Shown: in pieces, positions 35,312-44,281 of the stretch
Layout of the letters: each line of letters begins with the position of its first letter
Position numbering within the stretch: position 1 is the first letter of the stretch
Assembly (NCBI RefSeq): GCF_036084755.1
Contig: NZ_CP107968.1
Span: forward strand, 3,751,501-3,815,500
Direction of reading: 5' to 3'
Source of the DNA: Streptomyces sp. NBC_00370
Lineage (GTDB): Bacteria > Actinomycetota > Actinomycetes > Streptomycetales > Streptomycetaceae
Length of the DNA stretch: 64,000 bases
Notes under the pieces: model-generated
Databases searched by the model: none
Seen by the model: only the letters and a program-made list of their open reading frames with translations
What the model was told of the DNA's origin: nothing
Translations under genes and position numbers: made by a program

Positions 35312-36592
35312 ATGCCTGACACCGCCGACCGTCGCTCCCGTATGCCGCTGGCCGTCTACATATTGGGACTCTCGGTCTTCGCCCTCGGCACGAGCGAGTT
35401 CATGCTCTCCGGCCTTCTGCCGCCGCTCGCCGACGACATGGATGTGTCCATACCCACGGCGGGGCTGCTGATCTCCGCCTTCGCCATCGGCATGGTGATC
35501 GGCGCCCCGCTGCTCGCCGTCGTCACACTGCGGCTGCCGCGCCGCGCCACCCTCATCGCACTGATCTCGGTCTTCGGACTCGGCCAGGTCGCGGGCGCAC
35601 TCGCCCCGACCTACGAAGTCCTCTTCGCCTCCCGCGTCGTCAGCGCCTTCGCCTGCGCCGGTTTCTGGGCCGTGGGCGCGAGCGTCGCCATCGCCATGGT
35701 CCCGCCGAACGCACGCGCCCGCGCCATGGCCGTGATGATCGGCGGGCTGTCCATCGCCAATGTGCTCGGGGTCCCCGCAGGCGCCTTCCTCGGGGAGAAC
35801 TTCGGCTGGCGTTCGGCGTTCTGGTCGGTCGGCGGCGCTTCGGCCGTCGCCCTGGTCGGGGTGGTCACCCTCATCCCGCGTATCCCGCTCCCTGCCGAGA
35901 AGCCGCAGCTCAAGCGGGAGTTGACGATCTACCGCGACCGCCAGGTCTGGCTGGCGGTCGCGGTCACCGCCCTCGCGGGCGGCGCCGTGTTCTGCGCGTT
36001 CTCCTACATGGCCCCGCTGCTGACCGATGTGGCGGGTATCGGCGACGGCTGGGTGCCGTTCGTCCTCGCGCTGTTCGGACTCGGCGCGCTCGTCGGCACG
36101 ATGATCGGCGGCCGGTACGCGGACGCGCATCTGTTCGGCGTCATGATCAGCGGGATCACCGCGACGACGGTCCTGCTGGCCGCGCTGGCACTCACCGCGT
36201 CGCACCCCGTGATCGTCGTCCCGCTGACGTTCCTCCTCGGCCTCTCGGCCTTCTACACCGCGCCCGCGCTCAACGCCCGGATGTTCAACATCGCGGCCGC
36301 CGCTCCCACGCTGGCCGCCGCCACGGCCACCGCGGCCTTCAACGCGGGCAACACGCTGGGCCCCTGGCTCGGCGGGGTCGTGATCGACGCGGACTTCGGC
36401 TTCGCGTCCACGGCGTGGGCGGGCACGGCGATGGCCGTCGTCGGTATCGGGCTCGTCGTGCTGGCGCTGCGCTACCACCGCAGGAGCGGTGGCGGCGGCG
36501 GCCGGCTCGTGGCCGGTTCGGGCGGGATCACGCAGGCTCAGGCGGCCGGGACGCCGGGCGCCCCTTCGGCCGTCGCAGCCCCGCCTCGGTAA
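35312..36592 (+). CDS. Cmx/CmrA-type MFS drug efflux transporter
   Basis: A 12-helix permease of about 426 residues in the DHA1 drug-proton antiporter group. The N-terminus PLAVYILGLSVFALGTSEFMLSGLLPPLADDMDVS is typical of the Cmx/CmrA chloramphenicol-exporter and AraJ families. The motif-A region is LRLPRRATLIALISVFGLGQ, and motif C-like helix 5 is GVPAGAFLGENFGWRSAFW. The actual drug cannot be predicted. The ATG at 35312 is used; a TTG at 35300 is the alternative. Its C-terminal 65 bp overlap the convergent DUF4031 gene, which makes the last 35 residues (Gly/Ala-rich) rather unconstrained. Confidence 0.88.
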   Translation: MPDTADRRSRMPLAVYILGLSVFALGTSEFMLSGLLPPLADDMDVSIPTAGLLISAFAIGMVIGAPLLAVVTLRLPRRATLIALISVFGLGQVAGALAPTYEVLFASRVVSAFACAGFWAVGASVAIAMVPPNARARAMAVMIGGLSIANVLGVPAGAFLGENFGWRSAFWSVGGASAVALVGVVTLIPRIPLPAEKPQLKRELTIYRDRQVWLAVAVTALAGGAVFCAFSYMAPLLTDVAGIGDGWVPFVLALFGLGALVGTMIGGRYADAHLFGVMISGITATTVLLAALALTASHPVIVVPLTFLLGLSAFYTAPALNARMFNIAAAAPTLAAATATAAFNAGNTLGPWLGGVVIDADFGFASTAWAGTAMAVVGIGLVVLALRYHRRSGGGGGRLVAGSGGITQAQAAGTPGAPSAVAAPPR

Positions 36593-36815
36593 TACGGCGG
36601 ACCAGCTCCTTCGAGCCGATCCGCACGGCGCCCGCCGTCACCGCGTCCTCGTAGCGGTGCGACGGGACATCGTAGTGGTCCCGCTCGAAAGCGCGCGGCG
36701 GACAGCCGATCGACGCGGCGAACCGGTGCAGCTCGTCGAACGAGACGTCGCTCACCAGATGCGACCACATCCGTCCGTGACCCGGCCAGGTGGGCGGGTC
36801 GATGTACACCGTCAC
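36528..36815 (-). CDS. DUF4031 protein
   Basis: A protein of about 95 residues matching the DUF4031 family: VTVYIDPPTWPGHGRMWSHLVSDVSFDELHRFAASIG at the start, then RAFERDHYDVPSHRY with conserved His and Asp, and KELVRRITEAGLRRPK. The conserved DxP, H and DHYD pattern suggests a metal or nucleotide site; no function is established. The GTG at 36815 overlaps the stop of the upstream gene (GTGA), so the two are translationally coupled. Its 3' end overlaps the MFS gene. Confidence 0.85.
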   Translation of the reverse strand: MTVYIDPPTWPGHGRMWSHLVSDVSFDELHRFAASIGCPPRAFERDHYDVPSHRYEDAVTAGAVRIGSKELVRRITEAGLRRPKGRPASRPPEPA

Positions 36816-37177
36816 GAGGTCGTGTCCAGCGCGCCGACCGGGGCTATCACCACGCCGGCCTTCCCGCACACCCAGTGCGGGTCGGGCCCCAACTCCGGCT
36901 CCACGTCCAGCGCGTGCGGCTCAAGCTCGGTGCAGACCGGGCAGATCGGCCAGCGGCCGTACCGCTCCAGCAGGGCGTCCTGGACGTCCTGGGCGACCAG
37001 CCCCGCCACGTACTCGACGCCGTCGGGCCACTGCTCGACCCACCAGCGGCGGTGCGACACCGACTCCTCGACGAGCGAGACGACATCGGCCCTCGCCACA
37101 TCGCGCGCGGCAAGGTCGGCGAGGACCAGCGCTCGCGCCACGTGCAGTGCTTGCTCCAGGGGATTCACGTCGTCCAT
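36812..37177 (-). CDS. Conserved small protein with possible zinc site
   Basis: A 121-residue cytoplasmic protein. The N-terminal 75 residues are helical (MDDVNPLEQALHVARALVLADLAARDVARADVVSLVEESV). The C-terminal part contains CPVCTELEPHALDVEPELGPDPHWVCGKAG, where three Cys and one or two His could bind zinc. Pairing with DUF4031 through a 4-bp overlap suggests that the two proteins act together. I do not recognise a named family. Confidence 0.65.
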   Translation of the reverse strand: MDDVNPLEQALHVARALVLADLAARDVARADVVSLVEESVSHRRWWVEQWPDGVEYVAGLVAQDVQDALLERYGRWPICPVCTELEPHALDVEPELGPDPHWVCGKAGVVIAPVGALDTTS

Positions 37178-37267
37178 CTACCCATTGTCCCCCCGCCCGC
37201 CACCGGCCTGGCGAAGAGACGCCATACGACGAATCAGGACGAAGAGGGGGTTGACTCGCACGGAAGT

Positions 37268-37315
37268 CTGAAAATACCTTTCAGAGGTGACCCCAGACGT
37301 GAAGGAAATTTTCAG
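37268..37315 (+). promoter_or_regulatory. Tandem candidate operators for the RpiR-type regulator
   Basis: Site 1 (37268-37284) is the palindrome CTGAAA-N5-TTTCAG. Site 2 (37300-37315) read on the other strand is CTGAAAATTTCCTTCA, which shares the CTGAAAAT half and degenerates in the second half. Both are AT-rich islands at the promoter and start codon of the RpiR gene. TGAAA-TTTCA palindromes are typical of MurR/RpiR proteins. Confidence 0.55.
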
Positions 37316-38216
37316 CGGTGACGCCCCGCCCGCACCTGCCGCTCTCGCGGCCAAGGTGCGGACCCTCGCGCCATCCATGACCCGCTCCATGCAGCTGGTC
37401 GCCGAAGCCGTGGCCGGTGACCCGGCGGGCTGCGCCGCTCTCACGGTCACCGGTCTCGCCGAGCTCACCGGCACGAGCGAAGCGACCGTGGTGCGCACCT
37501 CCCGCCTCCTCGGCTACCCCGGCTACCGCGACCTGCGCCTCGCCCTCGCCGGTCTCGCCGCCCAGCAGGAGTCCGGCCGCGCCCCCGCGGTGACGGCCGA
37601 CATAGCGGTCGACGACCCCATCGCCGATGTCGTCGCCAAGCTCGCCTACGACGAACAGCAGACCCTCGCCGACACGGCCGCCTCGCTCGACACGGTGCAG
37701 CTGGGCGCCGTCGTGACGGCCGCAGCGGCGGCGCGCAGGATCGACATCTACGGTGTCGGGGCCTCCTCGCTCGTCGGCATGGACCTCGCGCAGAAGATGC
37801 TGCGCATCGGCCTGATCGCGCACGCCCACACCGACCCGCACCTCGCCGTCACCAACGCGGTGCAGCTGCGCGCGGGCGATGTCGCCATCGCGATCACCCA
37901 CTCCGGCTCCACCGGCGACGTCATAGAGCCCCTTCGGGTCGCCTTCGACCGCGGCGCGACGACCGTCGCGATCACGGGCAGGCCCGACGGACCCGTCACG
38001 CAGTACGCCGACCACGTCCTGACCACCTCCACCGCACGCGAGAGCGAGCTGCGACCGGCCGCCATGTCGAGCCGTACGAGCCAGCTGCTCGTGGTCGACT
38101 GCCTGTTCATAGGTGTCGCGCAGCGTACGTACGAGACGGCGGCGCCCGCCCTGTCCGCCTCGTACGAGGCGCTGGCGCACCGGCACAGCCCCCGCCACTC
38201 GCGCAGCCCGCGCTGA
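37299..38216 (+). CDS. MurR/RpiR-family transcriptional regulator
   Basis: A regulator of about 305 residues. The N-terminal HTH (LTVTGLAELTGTSEATVVRTSRLLGYPGYRDLRLALA, about residues 48-84) is followed by a SIS sugar-phosphate-binding domain (IDIYGVGASSLVGMDLAQKMLRIGLIAHAHTD ... IAITHSGSTGDVIEPLRVAFDRGATTVAITG). I choose the GTG at 37299 because AGAGGTGA lies about eight bases upstream; the GTG at 37287 is the other candidate. It precedes murQ and the PTS permease, so its ligand is probably N-acetylmuramic acid 6-phosphate. Confidence 0.88.
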   Translation: MKEIFSGDAPPAPAALAAKVRTLAPSMTRSMQLVAEAVAGDPAGCAALTVTGLAELTGTSEATVVRTSRLLGYPGYRDLRLALAGLAAQQESGRAPAVTADIAVDDPIADVVAKLAYDEQQTLADTAASLDTVQLGAVVTAAAAARRIDIYGVGASSLVGMDLAQKMLRIGLIAHAHTDPHLAVTNAVQLRAGDVAIAITHSGSTGDVIEPLRVAFDRGATTVAITGRPDGPVTQYADHVLTTSTARESELRPAAMSSRTSQLLVVDCLFIGVAQRTYETAAPALSASYEALAHRHSPRHSRSPR

Positions 38217-38310
38217 GCCGCGGAATCCGGCCGGGCGCGCCAGGCCCCGGCCCGGTCCCGCCGTCGCGCCGGAAAACGCACACCTCACCAGAAGAAAGAG
38301 CCGCTTCTTC

Positions 38311-39273
38311 ATGACCTCCACGCCCGCCGACGCCTCGACGTCCCCGTACGGCGACCTCCGCGCGCAGCTCGACACCCTCACCACCGAGGCGTTCCGCCCC
38401 GAGCTGGCCGAGATCGACCAGCTGTCCACACTGGAGATCAGCCGGATCATGAACGGCGAGGACGGCACAGTGCCCGCCGCCGTCGCCGCGCAACTGCCGT
38501 CGATCGCCGCCGCGATCGACGCGACCGCCGAGCGCGCCGCGCGCGGCGGCCGGCTGATCTACGCGGGCGCCGGGACGGCCGGCCGGCTCGGCGTGCTCGA
38601 CGCGAGCGAGTGCCCGCCCACCTTCAACACCGACCCGGGCGAGGTCGTGGGCCTGATCGCGGGCGGCCCCGGCGCCATGGTGACCTCGGTCGAGGGCGCC
38701 GAGGACTCGAAGGAGCTGGCAGCCGCCGACCTGGACGCGCTCGGACTGACGCCGGACGACACCGTCGTCGGCATCTCGGCCTCGGGCCGCACCCCGTACG
38801 CCGTGGGGGCCGTCGAACACGCCCGCGGGCTGGGCGCGCTGACCGTCGGTCTGTCCTGCAACGCGGGCAGCGCCCTGGCAGCGGCGGCCGACCACGGCAT
38901 CGAGGTGGTCGTGGGGCCCGAGCTGCTCACCGGCTCGACCCGGCTCAAGGCCGGTACGGCACAGAAGCTCGTCCTCAACATGATCTCGACGATCACCATG
39001 ATCCGGCTCGGCAAGACCTACGGAAACCTGATGGTCGACGTCCGGGCGTCGAACGAGAAGCTGCGCGCCCGCTCCCGGCGCATCGTCTCGCTCGCCACCG
39101 GCGCGTCCGACGCCGAGATCGAGGCCGCTCTCGCGGCCACCGACGGCGAGGTGAAGAACGCGATCCTCGTCATCCTCGGCGGAGTCGAAGGCTCCACCGC
39201 CGCCGCACTGCTCTCCGCTTCCCATGGCCATCTGCGCGTCGCGCTGCGGGCCGCCAGCACCACCTCCGGTTGA
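38311..39273 (+). CDS. murQ: N-acetylmuramic acid 6-phosphate etherase
   Basis: A 320-residue lyase that cleaves the D-lactyl ether of MurNAc 6-phosphate to GlcNAc 6-phosphate, linking cell-wall recycling to the nag pathway. It has the SIS fold: LIYAGAGTAGRLGVLDASECPPTF near residues 89-111, GPGAMVTSVEGAEDS, GISASGRTPYAVGAV, and ARSRRIVSLATGAS at the C-terminus. The ATG at 38311 is preceded by the purine-rich AGAAGAAAGAG, part of a GAAGAA/TTCTTC inverted repeat (38291-38310) that could mask the ribosome-binding site. Likely cotranscribed with the downstream PTS gene. Confidence 0.93.
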   Translation: MTSTPADASTSPYGDLRAQLDTLTTEAFRPELAEIDQLSTLEISRIMNGEDGTVPAAVAAQLPSIAAAIDATAERAARGGRLIYAGAGTAGRLGVLDASECPPTFNTDPGEVVGLIAGGPGAMVTSVEGAEDSKELAAADLDALGLTPDDTVVGISASGRTPYAVGAVEHARGLGALTVGLSCNAGSALAAAADHGIEVVVGPELLTGSTRLKAGTAQKLVLNMISTITMIRLGKTYGNLMVDVRASNEKLRARSRRIVSLATGASDAEIEAALAATDGEVKNAILVILGGVEGSTAAALLSASHGHLRVALRAASTTSG

Positions 39274-39312
39274 CCCACGTCCCACTCCTCGCACAGCAAG
39301 GCACCACGCACC

Positions 39313-40908
39313 ATGGCAACAGACAAGAACCGCGCGACAGCCGCCGCGATCCTGCCGCTCGTCGGCGGCGCGGGAAACATCACATCGGTGGCCCACTGCA
39401 TGACCCGGCTCCGGCTGGGCCTGCGCGACCGGTCCCTCGTCCAGCACGAGGCACTGAAAGCCCTCCCGGCCGTCCTGGGGGTGGTCGAGGACGAGACGTA
39501 CCAGATCGTCCTCGGCCCCGGGACCGTCGCCCGGGTCACTCCCGAGTTCGAGGCCCTGGTCGAGGAGGAGCGGCAGGCGGCCCCCGCCGCCGAACCCGTC
39601 CCGGCGACGGGCGCGGCTCCCGCACCGGGCGCCCCGGACGCCCCGGCGGCGACCGCCGACGAGCTGGCGGCGCAGGGCGCGGCGTTGCGCGCGGAGCGCA
39701 AGGCCAAGAACGCCACCCCGTTCAAGCTGTTCCTGCGCCGGATCGCCAACATCTTCGTCCCGCTGATCCCCGCGCTCATCGGCTGCGGCATCATCGCCGG
39801 GCTCAACGGTCTGCTGACCAACCTGCACTGGCTGCCCGGCGTCGTCCCGGCGCTCACCGCCGTCACGTCCGGCTTCATGTCGCTCATCGCGGTCTTCGTC
39901 GGCTACAACACGGCGAAGGAGTTCGGCGGCACCCCGGTCCTCGGCGGCGCGGTCGCCGCGATCATCGTCTTCCCCGGTGTCGCCAACATCGACGCGTTCG
40001 GCCAGAAGCTGGCCCCGGGCCAGGGCGGTGTGCTCGGCGCGCTCGGCGCCGCCGTCCTCGCCGTGTACGTGGAGAAGTGGTGCCGCAAGTGGGTGCCGGA
40101 GGCGCTGGACGTCCTGGTGACGCCCACCCTCACCGTGCTGGTCTCCGGACTCGTCACCATCTTCGGTCTGATGTACGTGGCCGGTGAGATCGCCACCGCG
40201 ATCGGCGACTTCGCCAACTGGCTGCTGTCCAACGGCGGCGCGGGCGCAGGCTTCGTCCTCGGCGGGCTGTTCCTGCCGCTGGTGATGCTGGGCCTGCACC
40301 AGGCGCTGATCCCCATCCACACCACACTGATCGAGCAGCAGGGCTACACCGTGCTGCTGCCGATCCTCGCCATGGCCGGCGCGGGACAGGTCGGCGCGGC
40401 GATGGCGGTCTACTTCCGGCTCCCCCGCAACGGCTCGATCCGCCGGACCATCAAGTCGGCCCTCCCCGCCGGTTTCCTGGGCGTCGGCGAGCCGCTGATC
40501 TACGGTGTCTCGCTGCCGCTGGGCCGCCCGTTCATCACGGCCTGCGTCGGCGGCGCGTTCGGCGGCGGTTTCGTCGGGCTCTTCAACCAGCTCGGTGACG
40601 CGGTGGGCTCCACGGCGATCGGCCCGTCCGGCTGGGCGCTGTTCCCGCTGCTCGACGGCAACAAGGGCATGGGCCAGATGATCGTGGTGTACGCGGGCGG
40701 GCTGCTCGTCGGCTACCTGGTGGGCTTCGTCGCCACGTACTACTTCGGCTTCACGAAGACCATGCTGACGGAGCTGAATGTCGAGACGGAGACCGATTCC
40801 GTCGCCGACGGCCTCACCCCGGCCGCCGCACCCGATGCCCCGGCGACGCCCGGCGCACCGGCAGCACCGGCGGCACCGGGCGGCGACGCGCAGCCGGCCC
40901 GCGTCTGA
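39313..40908 (+). CDS. PTS EIIBC permease, MurP-like (glucose/GlcNAc superfamily)
   Basis: A 531-residue phosphotransferase membrane component. The N-terminal EIIB domain has the phospho-cysteine in SVAHCMTRLRL (Cys29). A Pro/Ala-rich linker follows at about residues 92-120. The EIIC domain has about ten helices, with IANIFVPLIPALIGCGIIAGLNGLL near residue 136 and FLGVGEPLIYGVSLPLGRPF (the GEPLIYG motif). There is no EIIA domain, so a separate EIIA must supply phosphate. The murQ gene 39 bp upstream argues for MurNAc as substrate. The C-terminal tail is a Pro/Ala-rich low-complexity stretch. Confidence 0.9.
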   Translation: MATDKNRATAAAILPLVGGAGNITSVAHCMTRLRLGLRDRSLVQHEALKALPAVLGVVEDETYQIVLGPGTVARVTPEFEALVEEERQAAPAAEPVPATGAAPAPGAPDAPAATADELAAQGAALRAERKAKNATPFKLFLRRIANIFVPLIPALIGCGIIAGLNGLLTNLHWLPGVVPALTAVTSGFMSLIAVFVGYNTAKEFGGTPVLGGAVAAIIVFPGVANIDAFGQKLAPGQGGVLGALGAAVLAVYVEKWCRKWVPEALDVLVTPTLTVLVSGLVTIFGLMYVAGEIATAIGDFANWLLSNGGAGAGFVLGGLFLPLVMLGLHQALIPIHTTLIEQQGYTVLLPILAMAGAGQVGAAMAVYFRLPRNGSIRRTIKSALPAGFLGVGEPLIYGVSLPLGRPFITACVGGAFGGGFVGLFNQLGDAVGSTAIGPSGWALFPLLDGNKGMGQMIVVYAGGLLVGYLVGFVATYYFGFTKTMLTELNVETETDSVADGLTPAAAPDAPATPGAPAAPAAPGGDAQPARV

Positions 40909-40909
40909 C

Positions 40910-40925
40910 GACGGGGAGCCCCGTC
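40910..40925 (+). terminator. Compact hairpin after the PTS gene
   Basis: GACGGGG and CCCCGTC (7 bp) with a 2-base spacer begin one base after the PTS stop codon. There is no T-run. It is followed by direct repeats of CACCCGC. Probably ends the murQ-PTS transcript. Confidence 0.5.
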
Positions 40926-40994
40926 ACCCGCGTCACCGCGCATCACCCGCATCACCCGCTGAGGGCAGCTCCGGAGTCCGCTCGTTCACCGAGT

Positions 40995-43547
40995 GTGAAA
41001 CCATCATATGTATCGGCATTCCGCAACAGATTGGACATGTGGACCATGGCCGGTTCTGATGGGGCGGTCTCCGGTGCGGCCCAGGCCGCCGTCGCCGTGA
41101 TCAGCGGGGACGGGGTCGTGATCGGCTGGACGGAGGCGGCGGAGGCACTGCTCGGTCATCAGGCCGAGACCGTGGTGTCCCGACCAGCGGCGCTGCTGCT
41201 GCCGACCGCCCGGCCGGGCGCGCTCCTGCCGCCCGCCGTAACCGCCCGCGAGCCCTGGTCCGGGGTCATGGAGCTGCGGCACCGCGACGGGCATCCGCTC
41301 CCGGTGAGCATGCGGGCGCTGCCGATGGCGGGCCCCGGCGGCCGTACGGACTGGTTCGTGTCGGCGGCGCCGCTGCCCGAGGCCCGGACCGTCCCCGCGC
41401 TGGACGAGTCCGTGCTGACGACGCTGCTCAACCACGCACCGATCCAGCTCGCCATCTGGGACCGCGACCTGCGCTGCATGTGGCTGAACGACACGGCGGA
41501 GCGCGACAGCGGCGCTCTCGCCCACCAGGCGCTGGGACGCAGGCTCACCGATTCGCTGCCCGGTTTCGACACCGCGTCCGTCGAGGCGGCGATGCGCCAG
41601 GTCCTCGACGACGGTGTCCCGGTGATCGACCACGAGTTCCGCTGGATCGGCACGGACCAGGACGGCAGCCGCAGCACGGCCGCATCGGAACCCGAGGAGC
41701 GCGTGTTCTCCTCGTCGTACTTCCGGCTCGACGGCGTCGACGGACGGCCGCTCGGCGTGTGCTCGCTGGCCATGGACATCAGCAACAGCTGGGCGCGCCG
41801 GCGGCTGGCCATCCTCAACGAGGCCGGTACGCGGATCGGCACGACGCTGGACGTCATGAACACCGCGCAGGAGCTGGCCGACGTGGCCGTGCCGCTCCTC
41901 GCCGACTTCGTCACCGTCGATCTCGCCGAATCCGTCCAGCTCGGCGAGGAGCCGCAGGGCAGGCCCGGTACCTCCGACGGCGGTACGGTCTTCCGCCGCG
42001 CCGGAGTGGCCTCCATCCACGAGGGCGCGCCCGAGTCCGTGTGGGCGCGCGGGGAGCCCATCTACGTCCCGCCGTCGTCGCCCTTCAGCAAGGTCCTGTC
42101 CGACGGGCAGTCGCACTTCGAGCCGGTGCTGGACACGACGGGGACCTGGTTCGAGGCCGACCCGGCGCGGGCCAGGGCCACGGCCAAGGCGGGGATCCAC
42201 TCCCTGATGCTCATCGGGCTCAAGGCGCGCGGCACGGTACTGGGCGTCGCCGTCTTCCTCCGTACGGACACCCTGGCGCCCTTCTCCCGGGACGATCTGC
42301 TGCTCGCCGAGGAGCTGGTCGTACGGGCCTCGCTCAGCCTCGACAACGCCCGCCGCTACACCCGCGAGCGCACGGCCGCCCTGACCCTCCAGCGCCATCT
42401 GCTGCCCCGCAACCTGTCGGGCGGCAGGGCGGTCGAGGTGGCGACCCGCTATCTGCCGGCCGATCTGCACGACGGCGTCGGGGGCGACTGGTTCGACGTG
42501 ATCCCGCTCTCCGGCGCCCGGATCGCGCTGGTCATCGGGGATGTCGTCGGGCACGGCATCAACGCGGCGGCGATGATGGGGCAGCTCCGTACGGCCGTAC
42601 ACACCCTGGCCGACATGGACCTGCCGCCCGCCGAACTGCTGGCGCGGCTGGACGAACTCGTCGTGCACCTCTCCGACGCCGACAGTGACCCCGACACCAC
42701 GAATGCGCCGGGCATCAGCGCCACCTGCGTGTACGTCGTCTACGACCCGATCAGCCGGCAGTGCGTCATGGCGCGCGCCGGGCACCCGCCGCCCGCGATC
42801 GTCACCCCGGACGGCGGTGTCACCTTCCCCGAGATCCCGGCCGGCGCGCCGATCGGTCTGGGGCTGCTGGAGTTCGAGTCCGCCGAGATGGTGCTGCCCG
42901 AGGGCAGCGTGATCGCGCTGTACACGGACGGGCTCATCGAGTCCCGCACGTCCGACATCGACTCGGGCATGGCCCAGCTCGCCCGCACCGTCGGCGACGG
43001 CGGGCTCCCCCTGGACGAGCTGTGCTCGCAGGTCGTGGACACGCTGGCGAAGAAGACCCCGTGCCAGGACGATGTCGCGCTGCTGCTGGCCCGTACCCGC
43101 TCGCTCGGCCCCGAGCACGTCGTCTCCTGGGAGCTGGCCAACGATCCCGCCGTGGTCACCGAGGCCCGCGCGCTGGCCGTCGGGCAGCTGAAGCGCTGGG
43201 GTCTGGAAGCGCTGAGTACGACGATGGAGCTGATCGTCAGCGAACTGGTCACCAACGCCATCCGGTACGGCGGCCCCGGGCCGGTCCAGCTGCGGCTCAT
43301 CCGGCACACGACGCTGGAGTGCCAGATCTCCGACTCCGAGACCAGCTCACCCCGGATGCGGCACGCGCGGCTGACCGACGAGCACGGCCGTGGTCTGCAT
43401 CTGGTCTCCGAGCTGTCCCGGCGCTGGGGCACCCGGTTCGCACCGGGCGGCAAGATCGCGTGGGCGGAGCTGGACATCCCCCCGGGCGCCGACGACCCAC
43501 CGGGCGCCGACATCCCCCCGGGCGCCGACGGCCCACCGGCGGAGTAA
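40995..43547 (+). CDS. SpoIIE-family PP2C phosphatase with PAS, GAF and GHKL kinase domains
   Basis: An 850-residue multidomain regulator of a partner-switching system. In order there is a PAS domain (about 28-125), a second PAS-type domain (about 138-265, IQLAIWDRDLRCMWLNDTAERD), a GAF domain (about 285-455), a PP2C/SpoIIE phosphatase (about 480-700, GGDWFDVIPL ... VIGDVVGHGINAA ... LALYTDGLIESR-like block), and an RsbW-like histidine-kinase ATPase (about 705-835, ELVTNAIRYGG ... DEHGRGLHLV). It probably dephosphorylates and phosphorylates anti-sigma antagonists. The start is uncertain: GTG 40995, ATG 41037 or ATG 41046, none with a strong ribosome-binding site. The C-terminus ends in three PPGAD repeats. 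Confidence 0.85.
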   Translation: MKPSYVSAFRNRLDMWTMAGSDGAVSGAAQAAVAVISGDGVVIGWTEAAEALLGHQAETVVSRPAALLLPTARPGALLPPAVTAREPWSGVMELRHRDGHPLPVSMRALPMAGPGGRTDWFVSAAPLPEARTVPALDESVLTTLLNHAPIQLAIWDRDLRCMWLNDTAERDSGALAHQALGRRLTDSLPGFDTASVEAAMRQVLDDGVPVIDHEFRWIGTDQDGSRSTAASEPEERVFSSSYFRLDGVDGRPLGVCSLAMDISNSWARRRLAILNEAGTRIGTTLDVMNTAQELADVAVPLLADFVTVDLAESVQLGEEPQGRPGTSDGGTVFRRAGVASIHEGAPESVWARGEPIYVPPSSPFSKVLSDGQSHFEPVLDTTGTWFEADPARARATAKAGIHSLMLIGLKARGTVLGVAVFLRTDTLAPFSRDDLLLAEELVVRASLSLDNARRYTRERTAALTLQRHLLPRNLSGGRAVEVATRYLPADLHDGVGGDWFDVIPLSGARIALVIGDVVGHGINAAAMMGQLRTAVHTLADMDLPPAELLARLDELVVHLSDADSDPDTTNAPGISATCVYVVYDPISRQCVMARAGHPPPAIVTPDGGVTFPEIPAGAPIGLGLLEFESAEMVLPEGSVIALYTDGLIESRTSDIDSGMAQLARTVGDGGLPLDELCSQVVDTLAKKTPCQDDVALLLARTRSLGPEHVVSWELANDPAVVTEARALAVGQLKRWGLEALSTTMELIVSELVTNAIRYGGPGPVQLRLIRHTTLECQISDSETSSPRMRHARLTDEHGRGLHLVSELSRRWGTRFAPGGKIAWAELDIPPGADDPPGADIPPGADGPPAE
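43479..43532 (+). repeat. Three 18-bp repeats coding PPGAD-x
   Basis: Three consecutive 18-bp units with the core CCGGGCGCCGAC encode PPGADD, PPGADI and PPGADG at the extreme C-terminus of the phosphatase. The units differ at one to three bases. Confidence 0.85.
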
Positions 43548-43558
43548 CCGGCCCCAGG

Positions 43559-44182
43559 TCAGCCGCTCTCCGGACCGCGCCGCCGCACCAGCGGCAGATA
43601 CACCTCGTCCACGATCTCCACGAGGACGTCGTCGGGCGCGGCAGGCACCCCCCGTACGACGAACTCGTTGCGCAGCAGGACGACGGCCACGGTCGCGACC
43701 CGCGGGTGCAGCGCCTCCGGGGACGCTTCCCCACGGGCGACCGCGCGCCCCAGGATCGTCAGCCAGGGCGCGGCAGCCGCTTCGCCCGACTGGTCCTGCA
43801 GCTGCCCGAGAAGTTCCGAAGCGCCGCCGGCGGCGCCGAGCAGTTCGCGCAGGATCGCGCCGAGCGGGGAGCTCCAGTGCCGGTTAGCACGGCGCAGCCA
43901 CTCAAGGACGTCGGCGCGCAGCTCGCCCGTGTCGGGCGGCTGGACGGTGGTGACCAGCTGCCGGTACGCGGCGATGCCGAGCGCCAGGCGGTTCGGCCAA
44001 CGGCGGTACAGGGCGTTCTTGTTGGTGCCCGCCCGGGCGGCGACCTTGTCCATCGTCAGCCCGGCGTAGCCGGACTCGGTCAGCTCGTCCACGGCCGCGC
44101 GCAGGATCGCCTCCTCCAGCACAGCACCGCGCCGCCGCGTCCCGCCTGCGGCGGCCTGCTGCCGCTTCGGGTGCTCCGTCAT
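43559..44182 (-). CDS. TetR/AcrR-family transcriptional regulator
   Basis: A 207-residue repressor. The N-terminal HTH is clear: AILRAAVDELTESGYAGLTMDKVAARAGTNKNALYRRWPNR (about residues 25-65). It is followed by a variable helical ligand domain ending VDEVYLPLVRRRG. It starts at the ATG at 44182. It is divergent from the TIM-barrel gene at 44329, and two near-identical 15-bp palindromes lie between them, so it probably controls both itself and that gene. The ligand is unknown. Confidence 0.9.
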   Translation of the reverse strand: MTEHPKRQQAAAGGTRRRGAVLEEAILRAAVDELTESGYAGLTMDKVAARAGTNKNALYRRWPNRLALGIAAYRQLVTTVQPPDTGELRADVLEWLRRANRHWSSPLGAILRELLGAAGGASELLGQLQDQSGEAAAAPWLTILGRAVARGEASPEALHPRVATVAVVLLRNEFVVRGVPAAPDDVLVEIVDEVYLPLVRRRGPESG

Positions 44183-44207
44183 ACGCGCCCTGACCCTTCT
44201 CCCCAGC

Positions 44208-44276
44208 GGTACCGCTCGTACCTTCCCATTCTGATTGCCACCCGCATCCGCAGCCAACTAAGGTACGAGCCGTACC
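44208..44276. promoter_or_regulatory. Twin 15-bp palindromes, candidate TetR operators
   Basis: GGTACCGCTCGTACC (44208-44222) and GGTACGAGCCGTACC (44262-44276) share the pattern GGTACS-N5-SGTACC; the second is the near-exact reverse complement of the first. They lie 39 bp apart between the divergent TetR and TIM-barrel genes, one near each gene. TAAAAT right after the second site may be a -10 hexamer for the TIM-barrel gene. Confidence 0.7.
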
Positions 44277-44281
44277 CTAAA

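Noticed and set aside
41004..43307. 767-residue minus frame opposite the SpoIIE-type phosphatase
   Set aside because: Low-complexity Arg/Gly/Gln composition and no motif; a shadow of the real gene.
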